Shown one piece after another: positions 18,228 to 26,093 of a DNA stretch of 64,000 nucleotides. The stretch's first letter is position 1; each line of letters opens with the position of its first letter. The DNA is from DASTPP01 sp035762175. GTDB lineage: Bacteria > Myxococcota_A > Polyangia > Polyangiales > Polyangiaceae. Under the pieces are notes generated by a model. The model was not told the origin of the DNA, made no database searches, and saw only the letters and a program-made list of their open reading frames with translations. The translations under genes were made by a program, and so were the position numbers. The stretch is from NCBI GenBank assembly GCA_035762175.1, contig DASTPP010000020.1:41301-105300 (forward strand), written 5' to 3'.

Positions 18228-18345
18228 GCGTCGCCGGGCGGTTCGACACACGCAGAGGCGACGCCGGGCGCCTCGACGCGCGAAGAGGTGTCGCCGGGCA
18301 GGTCGACGCACGTAAGGGCGTCGCCGGGTCGACGCACGCAGGGGC
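18228..18345 (+). repeat. 30-bp tandem repeat (about 4 units)
   Basis: Units at 18228-18257, 18258-18287, 18288-18317 and a 25-bp unit from 18318 share GCGTCGCCGGGC and TCGACGCACGCA cores. The array begins 37 bases after the stop codon of the preceding gene. Confidence 0.75.
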
Positions 18346-18537
18346 GTCGCCGGGCGGGTTGAGGGCTCCGAAGCTGCGGTGAGTGCGCCCGCGGCTTCGG
18401 GGGCTCGCGCTCGGGCGCACGCGGTGGGCCGCTTCAGGGCCGAGCGGCCTGCGGCGGGTTACCCTGTACCCCGGCCGAGATGGCCGATGGTGCAAAAAGA
18501 CTGCGGAGCAACCCTCCCGGGTGTGCCAGTGGCACAA

Positions 18538-18726
18538 AAGGGTTACTGAGTATTGGTTTTCATGTGCCATGCACCCCGGAAGGGTTACTAAGTATTGGTT
18601 TCCATGTGCCATGCACCCCGGAAGGGTTACTAAGTATTGGTTTCCATGTGCCACGCGGCACAAAAGGGTTACTCAGTAATGGTTTTTGTGCCACCACCCC
18701 TCCCGAAGGGTTACTGAGTAACCCTG
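18538..18726 (+). repeat. 42-bp tandem repeat with TACTNAGTA palindromes (4.5 units)
   Basis: Units at 18538-18579, 18580-18621, 18622-18663 and 18664-18705 plus a partial fifth all begin AAGGGTTACT. The centre TACTNAGTA is palindromic in every unit although N varies (G, A, C, G). The last unit extends it to the perfect palindrome GGGTTACT-G-AGTAACCC (18708-18724). At 42 bases (14 codons) no unit breaks the frame, but I do not believe the array is translated. It is much less GC-rich than its surroundings. Confidence 0.85.
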
Positions 18727-18914
18727 CAGGCGACCACCGCCCCTCGCGAGGGCTACTCGACCTTGCCGCTCGCCGCGGCGCTGCCCGCGACAGCACCGGC
18801 GATGCTCTGGTCGACCGCGAAGGTGCCTGGCCGGGCATGGCTTGCCGCAGGGGCGCGGCAACCTTCGCGTCGCACGCCTGCTGAGCGACAGCTACGGCTC
18901 CTCATGGACAACAG

Positions 18915-19045
18915 TTACATCGGCTCTCCCGCACTCTCGATGATCGGGGCGTTCTCCTCGAGCCCAGCCGTCTTGTCGACCAAGTGCCGCCGCAGGATGG
19001 CGGCCTTCGGCTGGGTGGCGAACTGGCGGCGCGTTCGTTTGGACG
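18915..19045 (-). pseudogene. Transposase OrfA remnant (IS3-type HTH)
   Basis: On the minus strand the frame reads LPTSKRTRRQFATQ then PKAAILRRHLVDK before diverging and stopping (TAA at 18915). This is the N-terminal HTH of an IS3/IS2-type OrfA. No start codon, OrfB or terminal repeats remain. Confidence 0.65.
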
Positions 19046-19218
19046 TCGGCAGGGCGGGGCGCCGGGCCGTGTGCGTAGCACGGCGGCTGGCCCGTCACCT
19101 CGCAGCGCCGCGCTCACTCGGCCGAGACGCCGCGCGAGCGCCGGGGCCGCCGCAGCGTCTCGGCGCGAAGATATACCTAGGGGGCCCCGCCGCGTGGTAG
19201 CGTTCGGCCCCTCGAGAC

Positions 19219-20241
19219 ATGAAGACCACAAGGGGCTCGGGGCGACCCGGCTGGGCGCGGTCAGGGGTGGCCTGCCGCTTGCTGTCTCTTCTGCTGCTGG
19301 CGTGGCCCTTGACCATGCTCGCCTGCGCGTCGGCGCCGAAGCCGAGGCCGATGCAGCCCGTGAACTACGCCGCGCTGGCCGCGGCCGAGCAGCCGGCGCC
19401 CCGCGTCGCGCCCGACCGGCTCCACGCCTTGCTGCTCAACGGCGGCGGCAACCCCGCGTCGAACTACGCCTCGCACCTGGCGCATATTCGCAAGCTCGTC
19501 GCGCTCCTCGGGCGGGCCGGCGTGGCGCCCGAGCGAATCTCCATCTTGAGCGGCGACGGAGACAACGCGGCCGCCGACCTGGCCGTGCGCGAGCCAGACC
19601 CCGAAGGGGCGTGGCTGCTCAAGAGCGCGCCCCGGGGGGGCAAGCTCCTCGGAGCCATCCGCTTCGAGAGCTCGACTGTCCCGGGGTTCGCCTTGCGCCC
19701 GGCGACGCCGCCAGAGCTGCGGCGCTGGTTCGAGACCGTCGGCGCGGGCCTGCGCGACGGAGACACGCTGCTCCTTTACGTGACCGACCACGGCGTGCGC
19801 GCCCCGAGAAACGTGATGGAGACGCGCATCGTCTTGTGGGGCGACAACGCGTCGGTCTCGGTGCGCGAGCTGCGCGAGCTGTTGCGCACGCTCCCCCGGG
19901 GCGTGCGCGTCGTGACGCTGATGTCGCAGTGCTTCTCAGGCGGCTTCGCCTGGCTCGGGCACCGAGACGGCGAGCGCATCCCCGACCCGAATGTGTGCGG
20001 TTATTTCTCGTCGCGCTACGACCTCGAGGCCTATGGGTGCTACACCGCGCTGTCGGGGCACGACGACGTGGGCCACTCGTTCGCCTTCCTGCGCGCCCTC
20101 GAGCGCGGCGGCCGCTTCGACGACGCCCACCGCGCCGCGCTCGTCACCGACGGCACGCCCGACGTGCCCCTCCGCACGTCGGACCTCTGGCTGCAAGAGC
20201 TGCTCTACGACCAGGCGGCCTTCGCGCACGTCCGCTCGTGA
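19219..20241 (+). CDS. Clan-CD (C13/caspase-like) peptidase lipoprotein
   Basis: A 340-aa exported protein with a hydrophobic signal ending in a lipobox (LTMLAC). The catalytic His lies in YVTDHGVRA (C13/legumain proteins have YxxDHG) and the Cys in LMSQCFSGGF, so it should be an active cysteine peptidase of clan CD on the periplasmic or surface side. Residues about 75-120 resemble the N-terminal strand of this fold (LHALLLNGGGNPASNYASHL). The stop TGA overlaps the ATG of the next gene (TGATG at 20239-20243), so it is coupled to a PDZ-thioredoxin protein. A TAGCGT box lies 15 bases before the ATG. Confidence 0.85.
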   Translation: MKTTRGSGRPGWARSGVACRLLSLLLLAWPLTMLACASAPKPRPMQPVNYAALAAAEQPAPRVAPDRLHALLLNGGGNPASNYASHLAHIRKLVALLGRAGVAPERISILSGDGDNAAADLAVREPDPEGAWLLKSAPRGGKLLGAIRFESSTVPGFALRPATPPELRRWFETVGAGLRDGDTLLLYVTDHGVRAPRNVMETRIVLWGDNASVSVRELRELLRTLPRGVRVVTLMSQCFSGGFAWLGHRDGERIPDPNVCGYFSSRYDLEAYGCYTALSGHDDVGHSFAFLRALERGGRFDDAHRAALVTDGTPDVPLRTSDLWLQELLYDQAAFAHVRS

Positions 20242-20845
20242 TGCGCGTCACGGCCGGGTCGCCGGCGGCCGCCGCGGGCCTGCGCACCGGCGACGTGATC
20301 TCGGCCCCCCGGGCAAGCCCTTCACCCACCAGCAAGACCTCGCGCTATGGTCGATGCTGCTCAAGCCCGAGACGCCCGAGCGCATGGCCATTCGGCGCGG
20401 GCGCGAGACCTTCACCGCGACGATCACCCCGCGCGCGCGACTCACCGCGTGGCCCACCCTCGCGGCCCCGCGCCTCGGGCTGGCCGCCCCCGAGGTCGAG
20501 GGCGCCCTCTACCGGGGCGAACGGCGCCCCCAAGGGCGCCGCATTCTCTTCTTCTGGGCAACCTGGTGCAGGCCATGCAAAGCCGCCATTCCTGAACTCT
20601 TGGCGCTCTCGAAGCGAGAGAACATCCCCGTCATTGCCATCACCGACGAAGGTCGCGCAGAGCTCGACCCCTTCTTCACACGCTGGAAAGACCCTTTCCC
20701 CGCCATCGTCATCAGCGACGAGCCGCGGCGTTCGATGGCCGAGTACGGCGTCAGCGGCACCCCGACGTTCGTCTTGATCGACGACGCCGGCCTCATCCGC
20801 GGTTACAAAGTAGGGTACGCCCCCGAAGAGGGGTTGCGCCTCTGA
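20241..20845 (+). pseudogene. PDZ plus TlpA-like thioredoxin gene, frameshifted
   Basis: From the ATG at 20241 the frame reads a PDZ start (VTAGSPAAAAGLRTGDVIS). The protein then continues in another frame as PGKPFTHQQDLALWSML. The shift falls at a run of six C (20305-20310); seven C would restore one frame of about 201 aa. The second half is a TlpA/ResA-like thioredoxin with FFWATWCRPCKAAIP (active site WCRPC) and the cis-Pro motif GVSGTPTFVLID, ending RGYKVGYAPEEGLRL. It would be a redox protein coupled to the upstream peptidase. A sequencing indel is as likely as real decay. Confidence 0.8.
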
Positions 20846-20849
20846 CTCG

Positions 20850-21045
20850 TCCCCTCGACTGATCCCGAAAACGATGGCCGCGAGCGAGAGCAACCGGTCG
20901 CGTCGGTCGCACGAGCCGACCTGCGTCGCCGATCGGCCCGAACCGAAGTGAATGTCTTTCTCGTCGCGAAAGGTCTCTTCAATCGAGAACCTCTTGCCGT
21001 AGAGGGCGATGACGCCCCTTGCCGTGCGCTCGGCGAGCGAAGTCG
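20850..21045 (-). pseudogene. IS4-type transposase C-terminal remnant
   Basis: The minus-strand frame reads LYGKRFSIEETFRDEKDIHF, the Y-(2)-R-(3)-E-type C-terminal signature of IS4 transposases, then CDRRDRLLSLAAIVFGIS. The N-terminus and catalytic DD are absent. Confidence 0.75.
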
Positions 21046-21071
21046 CCGAGATCGTGCGCGATCATTCGCTC

Positions 21072-21209
21072 GTGCTCTTGGAAGACGTCGTCGAACAGAT
21101 CGCGACGGGGACGCCGAAGAACGCCGAACAACGCCCGAACCCGAACCAGACGCGTGAGAATCATCTGCTCTTGCTTCGTCAGGTCGATGCGCGGCTTCCA
21201 GCGTTCCAT
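21072..21209 (-). pseudogene. IS1182-like transposase N-terminal remnant
   Basis: The minus-strand frame begins MERWKPRIDLTKQEQMIL and continues RVRALFGVLRRPRRDLFDDV, the start of an IS1182-type transposase. It is cut after about 45 residues where the IS4-type remnant begins. Confidence 0.65.
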
Positions 21210-21329
21210 CGGGCTCGTACCTCCGGCAGGCCACCGGATCACGCTTCGCTGCTCCTGTCGATCTCTCCGGCCCATGTCTTGCAGAAAATCCCTGGAATCA
21301 AGCTGGTCGGCGCTCTAGTATGCCCGGTC

Positions 21330-23726
21330 GTGGCGACGGCAGAGCGACAGCGAGCGAGGCGCGAGAAAGGGCGGGTGGCGGAAGGGCCGGCGGCGCTTCT
21401 CGACGCGATCTTCGCGACGCTGCCAGAGGGGGCGGGCGCGAGCCACGATGTCCCCAAGCTCGTGCGCCAACGGCGGCGCGACCGGGCGAAACAGCGCTTG
21501 CAAGACGCCCTCGACGCGAGGGGCGACGTTCCCATCTCCGAGCCGGTTCGGCTCGAGGTACAGCTACTCGCCGAGCGCTGGGCCCGCAAGGGCTTCGACG
21601 CCGCCTTCCCCGACGCCGACGAGTTCGAAGTGCGCTGCGTCGAAGAAGGCGAGGCGAGCCGGGCCGAGGCCGCGGGCGACGAGACGGGCCGGTGGCAGGC
21701 CGCCGAGCGAGCGCACCGGCGCGCGATCGTGCAGGCGTACGGGTCGATCGAGATCCGCGGGCTGCAGCTTAGCGAGCGCGTGCACCAAGAGCTCGAAACG
21801 GCGTACGTGCCGCTGAGCGTCGAGGGGCCGGCCGAGCCGCCGCCCCCCCACGCCACGCCGAAGAAGGCTGGCGCGAAGGCGCCCAAGGGCAAGGGGGCTT
21901 CGAAGTCGGCGGGCGAGGGCGCCCGAGGGCTCGACGAGGCCGCCATCGCCGCCCTGATCCGCGAGGTGAACAGGCCGAGGTTGCGCATCGAACAGGCGCT
22001 CGCTCGGCACGCCCGAATGCTCCTCATCGGCGCGCCCGGTAGCGGCAAGTCGACCGTGGTCGCGTACCTCGCCACCCGCGCAGCCAAGGGCGAACTGGGC
22101 TCCGAGTTCGAGCCCGGGTACAACCCGATACCCTTCGTGCTGCCGGCCCGCTCTGTCCACGAGCCGCTCGCGACGGTCGAATCGCTCGCGCGCGCGGTCG
22201 GCGACAACGCGGGGCTGCTCGAACGGGCCTTGCACGAAGGGCGAGCGCTGCTTCTCGTCGACGGGCTCGACGAGGCCCAAGAGGTGGTGATCGGGCAGCT
22301 AATTCCGGCGCTCGAGCGGCACCTCGCGCTACACCCCGAAAACAGGCTTCTCACAACGTCGCGGCCCTCCGGGGCGCCCGAAGAGGCTGAGTCACTGCAG
22401 GGCCTGACCCGCGTTCGGCTCTTGCCGATGACCGCGACCGAGGTCGGCACCTTCATCGATCGTTGGTGTCTTGCGGCCGAGCTGAGCCTGAAGAAGGCGA
22501 GCGATGAAGCGAAGGCGACCGCGAAAGAGGCCGCGGAAGATCTCAAGGCGCGGGTACGCCGCAGCGGCGCCATCGAGAAGCTCGCCCAAACGCCGCTCTT
22601 GTGTAGCGTGATCTGCATCGCCCACCGGTTTCTCGGGCATGGCATCCCCGAGCGACGAACGGCACTTTACGACGTGATCACCAACGTCCTACTCTACGAG
22701 TGGGACCGTGCCAAGTTCCCCGCCGGGTCGACCATTGGCAAGCTCGACGCCCAGGCGAAGCGTGCCCTCCTCGGGCATCTTGCCCGTTCGATGCACGAAG
22801 GCCGGGTCGCAGAGTTGCCCGAGGCGGCGCTGCTACGCCACTTCGCAGAGCGGCTGCCCAACCTGGGTCACGGGGCGCGCGAGGCGAAGTCGCTCATCGC
22901 CGAGATTCGCGACCGAAACGGTGTTCTCGTCGAGCGCGCGCCCGGGGTCTTCGCGTTCTCGCACCTGACCTTTCAAGAGTACCTCGCGGCCGTCGAGATC
23001 GTTGGGGCGGGCGACTATGACATGTTGTTGGCGAACCGTGGCGACCCGTGGTGGCACGAGGTCATCGCCCTGGCTGCCGGGCTGCCCGGGGCCGACGCCG
23101 CGAGGCTGGTCGGCCAGCTTCTCTCGGCCGACGGAGACACGATAGGGGCCGGCACGATGCTCGCGGCGCAATGCGCCGAGACCGCCGTCATGTTGCCGGA
23201 GGCGCAACGGCGGGTAATTGAAGAGAGAATCAGGCAGCTCATCCCTCCGACGAGCAAGGAAGCCCAGCATCGGCTGGAGCAACTGGGCGATGTCGCGGGG
23301 CCCATCCTCTTGCGTGAGCTTGAACGAGCGGACGTCGATGGCAAGGCGTTGATCTTGGACATGTTCGGGTTGATTGGCTACGGGCCTGCGGCCGGGGCGG
23401 TAAGTCGTTACCTGAGCGATTCTCGGCGAACGACCAGCGCCTTCGAGAAGCTAATGCCGCCCTATGCCAACATGGAACTATCTTTGGCTGCGGCAGTTGT
23501 CGCCGTAGCTATTGCCCACCGTTGGGAGTACACGCTGCCGGTCATCTTGGCCGCCGCGCCGGATGCAGCCCCCGGTGCCCTTCGGTTTTTCTCGACTCTA
23601 CGGCGCAGGAGGGACGAATTGGGGCAAATCGCCAGGCTTTTTTACCAACAATACGAATCGGCTCATCTCAACAAGGGCGCCGCTTCTTCCGCCACTCCGC
23701 GCAAACGCGCTGCACGTTCTGGTTGA
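21330..23726 (+). CDS. NACHT-domain STAND NTPase (probable antiphage/NLR-like protein)
   Basis: A predicted 798-aa cytosolic NTPase. Residues about 1-165 form an unassigned N-terminal domain ending YGSIEIRGLQLSERV; a Lys/Ala/Gly linker (KKAGAKAPKGKG) follows. The NACHT core has Walker A LIGAPGSGKSTVV, Walker B ALLLVDGLDEAQ, sensor LLTTSRPSG and FSHLTFQEYLAA as the C-terminal NACHT landmark. About 200 C-terminal residues look like alpha-helical repeats and may be the sensor. Bacterial NACHT proteins are known antiphage systems. The open frame reaches back to 21009, but that part is antisense to transposase scars, so GTG 21330, with TAGTAT at 21316-21321, is preferred. The 3' end overlaps the convergent HNH gene by 59 bp. 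Confidence 0.88.
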   Translation: MATAERQRARREKGRVAEGPAALLDAIFATLPEGAGASHDVPKLVRQRRRDRAKQRLQDALDARGDVPISEPVRLEVQLLAERWARKGFDAAFPDADEFEVRCVEEGEASRAEAAGDETGRWQAAERAHRRAIVQAYGSIEIRGLQLSERVHQELETAYVPLSVEGPAEPPPPHATPKKAGAKAPKGKGASKSAGEGARGLDEAAIAALIREVNRPRLRIEQALARHARMLLIGAPGSGKSTVVAYLATRAAKGELGSEFEPGYNPIPFVLPARSVHEPLATVESLARAVGDNAGLLERALHEGRALLLVDGLDEAQEVVIGQLIPALERHLALHPENRLLTTSRPSGAPEEAESLQGLTRVRLLPMTATEVGTFIDRWCLAAELSLKKASDEAKATAKEAAEDLKARVRRSGAIEKLAQTPLLCSVICIAHRFLGHGIPERRTALYDVITNVLLYEWDRAKFPAGSTIGKLDAQAKRALLGHLARSMHEGRVAELPEAALLRHFAERLPNLGHGAREAKSLIAEIRDRNGVLVERAPGVFAFSHLTFQEYLAAVEIVGAGDYDMLLANRGDPWWHEVIALAAGLPGADAARLVGQLLSADGDTIGAGTMLAAQCAETAVMLPEAQRRVIEERIRQLIPPTSKEAQHRLEQLGDVAGPILLRELERADVDGKALILDMFGLIGYGPAAGAVSRYLSDSRRTTSAFEKLMPPYANMELSLAAAVVAVAIAHRWEYTLPVILAAAPDAAPGALRFFSTLRRRRDELGQIARLFYQQYESAHLNKGAASSATPRKRAARSG

Positions 23727-24438
23727 CCGCCTCCGACAGGGGGCTGAACGGCTTGACGAGCCAGCGATCGAGCTGTCGCTTCGTCAGCCGCACCCTGGGC
23801 AGTTGTAGGGTCAGCCGCAACGTCCTCAACTGCGCCTTGATCATCACCCGCCGAAGCTTCTTCAGCCCGCGGCGCTGCAGGCCAAAATCGTCGATGGTCT
23901 GCTGCGCCTGGACGTCGCGCGACCGGGCCGCCCGAATACTGCCGTCTTCGTCGAAGACGAACCGCTTGGCCGGGTCCGCACGGTCTGGCCGCACATACCC
24001 ACCCCGGGGCCATTGGTCGTGCTTCTTCAGGTTGCAGGCGCCGCACACGAGAAAATAATTGTTCACGTCATACGCCAGCGTCGGGAAGCGCGACTTCGGC
24101 TTGAAGTGCTCGACCTGCCCGGGCACCTTGCCGGGGTGATTGGCGCTCACCGAGGTCTGGCAGTAGGCGCAGTACCCGTTCGACATCTTCGAGATCGCGC
24201 GCTTGACCTGCCCGTCTCGCCAGACGGCCGGAAACTCGGGCGCCTTCTTGCCCTTCGGCTTCGGCAGCACGTGCGGCGCCCAGCGCACGAACCCTTTGAC
24301 ACGCGTCGGTGACTGTTCATCGAGCCGCTCGAACCGCGCCGCCTTGCGCCAGAACTCGGCCGCGTTAGGCAACGCCGCGTCGACCTTCGTCTGCCAGTTA
24401 GCGGGCGCCTTGACGCCCCTTCGTCGGAGTCGCACCAT
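23668..24438 (-). CDS. ptuB: HNH endonuclease, Septu PtuB-like
   Basis: A 256-aa HNH nuclease. Zinc ligands are paired as CAYC and CGAC. The HNH core is QVEHFKPKS, VNNYFLVCGACN and LKKHDQW, the exact arrangement of PtuB-type effectors. It lies directly behind the AAA ATPase gene with a 41-bp overlap, and an ATPase plus HNH pair is the definition of the Septu antiphage system. Activation by the ATPase should lead to nucleic-acid cleavage. The C-terminal 90 residues are basic. The ATG at 24438 was taken; a GTG about eight codons later is possible. The gene end overlaps the convergent NACHT gene. Confidence 0.85.
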   Translation of the reverse strand: MVRLRRRGVKAPANWQTKVDAALPNAAEFWRKAARFERLDEQSPTRVKGFVRWAPHVLPKPKGKKAPEFPAVWRDGQVKRAISKMSNGYCAYCQTSVSANHPGKVPGQVEHFKPKSRFPTLAYDVNNYFLVCGACNLKKHDQWPRGGYVRPDRADPAKRFVFDEDGSIRAARSRDVQAQQTIDDFGLQRRGLKKLRRVMIKAQLRTLRLTLQLPRVRLTKRQLDRWLVKPFSPLSEAVNQNVQRVCAEWRKKRRPC

Positions 24439-25873
24439 GCCGCTTCGCCCCCTGCTTCGCCGCCTTTTTCGTGACCTTCTTCGCCGCGGCCTTCGAGGCC
24501 GCCTTCGTGGGCGCTGTCTTCTTCGTCGACGCTCTCTTCGCGGGCCGCCTCTTCTGCGGGTTCAAGCTCTTGAGAAAGGCGATCTGCGTTCGCGCGAGCT
24601 CGGACATGAGCGGCCCGACCCCCCGGCGCTCTTCCTCCTTGGCCAGCTGAAACTGAAACTCGTCCAAGATCGTGAGCAGCCGCTCTCGATCTTCGGCCGT
24701 CGCCATGCCAGCTTCGACCTTCTTTCGTAGCGCGGCGGCCTTTGCTTCTTCCTCCTCCCACTTCGTCGACTGCCGCGACGTGTCGAAGAGCCGCGCGTCT
24801 TCTTGCACCGAGTCGACCTCGGCCCCCTCGAGATCGTGGCGCTCGCCCTTTTTGAGTGGCCGCGCGATCGTACCCCCGCCGCGCTCGTCGTTCAGGGCGA
24901 TCACGGCGTGCCCCCGATCGATCGCGCTCTGCACGACCGCCGGCGAGTGGGTGGTAAGCACGAAGCGCGTACCGGGGAAGAGCTGGGTGAGTTGGTCGAT
25001 GATGCGGCGCTGCCATCGCGGGTGCAGGTTCAGATCGACCTCGTCGATGACGACGGTCGCTTGGCCCGCGAGCGGGTCGTCGCGGTGGGCGAAGAGCTGC
25101 GAGTAAGAGATCGCCAGGTCGAGCACGACCGAGAGCATCGCGCGGTAGCCGTCGGACAACTCGGCCAGCGTGAGGTGCAGACCGCCGCAGCGAACCATGG
25201 CGACGCGCCGGCCGCCTTGCTCGACGATCGCAAAGTCGCGCAGGCGGGGGTCGAGCGTGGGCAACGACTCGCGGAGTCGGGCCCAGGTGGCGGCCTCCGC
25301 CCTGTTGCCGCTGGCCAGCAGGGGCAAGTAGGTGCTGAGATCGCGCAACAGGTACTCGTCGAAGTCGAAGAGCGTCACCGTCTTCGGTCGACGGAGTGCG
25401 TCGGCCAGGTTCTCGGGCACGGGCGGGCCCCCGGTCTCGCCCAGGTTGGCGAACATGGGCAGGCTCGGCCGCGGCTTCGCCCGAGGCTTGAGCGTTCGGT
25501 ATTGCCCGTACGCGAAGACCAGGTACCCCGGCGGAAGCTCGTCGCGCCGTTCGCCGTTCGGGCCAGAGACCCACGCTGCGAGCGCCTCACCGCGGGCGTC
25601 GAAGAGCCGGATGGCGCCCCCTGCTTCGCCCTCACGTCGCCGGGGGAAGCGCTCGGGTCTCGGCTCGTCGCCGTAGGCGAGCGACGCGATCGCCTCGGCG
25701 ATGGTCGTCTTGCCCGAGCCGTTCTGCCCGATAATCACCGTCACCGGTGCGTCGAGCCGCACCTCGGCCCGCGCGAAACAGCGCACATTCTCGAGGACGA
25801 GCGAGGCGATGCCGTCACCTTCGCGCGCCGACGCACGGGAGGGGGGCTCGCTCTTCGACCTCTGCTTCGTCAC
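24398..25873 (-). CDS. ptuA: AAA/ABC-type ATPase, Septu PtuA-like, with histone-H1-like tail
   Basis: A 491-aa ATPase of the OLD/AAA-15/21 group. It has Walker A IIGQNGSGKTTIAEA, a degenerate signature LAELSDGYRAML, Walker B TVVIDEVDLNLHPRW and H-loop VLTTHSPAVV. Paired with the HNH gene behind it, it is a Septu PtuA sensor. An acidic coiled-coil region (about residues 360-430) precedes an unusual C-terminal tail of about 50 residues rich in Lys, Ala, Pro and Thr (TKKTAPTKAASKAAAKKVTK), like histone H1, which ordinary PtuA proteins do not have to my knowledge. The start is GTG 25873; TAGCAT 6 bases upstream suggests a leaderless transcript. Confidence 0.85.
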   Translation of the reverse strand: MTKQRSKSEPPSRASAREGDGIASLVLENVRCFARAEVRLDAPVTVIIGQNGSGKTTIAEAIASLAYGDEPRPERFPRRREGEAGGAIRLFDARGEALAAWVSGPNGERRDELPPGYLVFAYGQYRTLKPRAKPRPSLPMFANLGETGGPPVPENLADALRRPKTVTLFDFDEYLLRDLSTYLPLLASGNRAEAATWARLRESLPTLDPRLRDFAIVEQGGRRVAMVRCGGLHLTLAELSDGYRAMLSVVLDLAISYSQLFAHRDDPLAGQATVVIDEVDLNLHPRWQRRIIDQLTQLFPGTRFVLTTHSPAVVQSAIDRGHAVIALNDERGGGTIARPLKKGERHDLEGAEVDSVQEDARLFDTSRQSTKWEEEEAKAAALRKKVEAGMATAEDRERLLTILDEFQFQLAKEEERRGVGPLMSELARTQIAFLKSLNPQKRRPAKRASTKKTAPTKAASKAAAKKVTKKAAKQGAKRHGATPTKGRQGAR

Positions 25874-25879
25874 GAGCGC

Positions 25880-25885
25880 ATGCTA
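25880..25885 (-). promoter_or_regulatory. -10-like TAGCAT before the Septu operon
   Basis: TAGCAT on the minus strand lies 6 bases upstream of the GTG start of the ATPase, the distance expected for transcription starting at the first codon. No -35 match is evident. Confidence 0.4.
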
Positions 25886-25945
25886 TCGAAGAACGTTTGC
25901 CGACGCGAGAGCTTGATGCGCATCGGCATGCAGCGAAGGCGGGCC

Positions 25946-25973
25946 GTCTGGCGGGCGGGTGCCCCCGCCAGAC
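25946..25973. terminator. Hairpin GTCTGGCGGG / CCCGCCAGAC
   Basis: A perfect 10-bp stem with an 8-nt loop lies just beyond the stop codon of the minus-strand remnant at 25979. It is probably the terminator of that lost gene. Confidence 0.5.
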
Positions 25974-25978
25974 AAAGT

Positions 25979-26090
25979 CTAGCCGTCGCGGCCCAGCATC
26001 GAGAAGGTGAGCTTGGTCGGCGGCGCGAACGCCCCGCCCTTCGAGCGCATGAGCCCGTCGGGCCAGCTCCGATCGACCTTGCTCGGGGGG
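25979..26090 (-). pseudogene. C-terminal remnant of an unknown protein
   Basis: The minus-strand frame reads SKVDRSWPDGLMRSKGG, then APPTKLTFSMLGRDG and TAG. The composition is protein-like and the stop is followed by a strong hairpin, but the gene is cut on its 5' side at the next remnant. I do not recognise it. Confidence 0.4.
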
Positions 26091-26093
26091 GCG

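Noticed and set aside
18228..18726. CRISPR array suggested by regularly repeated units
   Set aside because: Units are contiguous with no unique spacers, and no cas genes are present.
18480..18884. Plus-strand frame with 14-residue repeats over the 42-bp array
   Set aside because: The unit length is a multiple of three, so a repeat in protein is automatic; no start signal and an unlikely composition after the array.
21009..21329. N-terminal extension of the NACHT frame
   Set aside because: It is antisense to the IS4/IS1182 transposase scars, so it is more likely a chance open frame; GTG 21330 was preferred.
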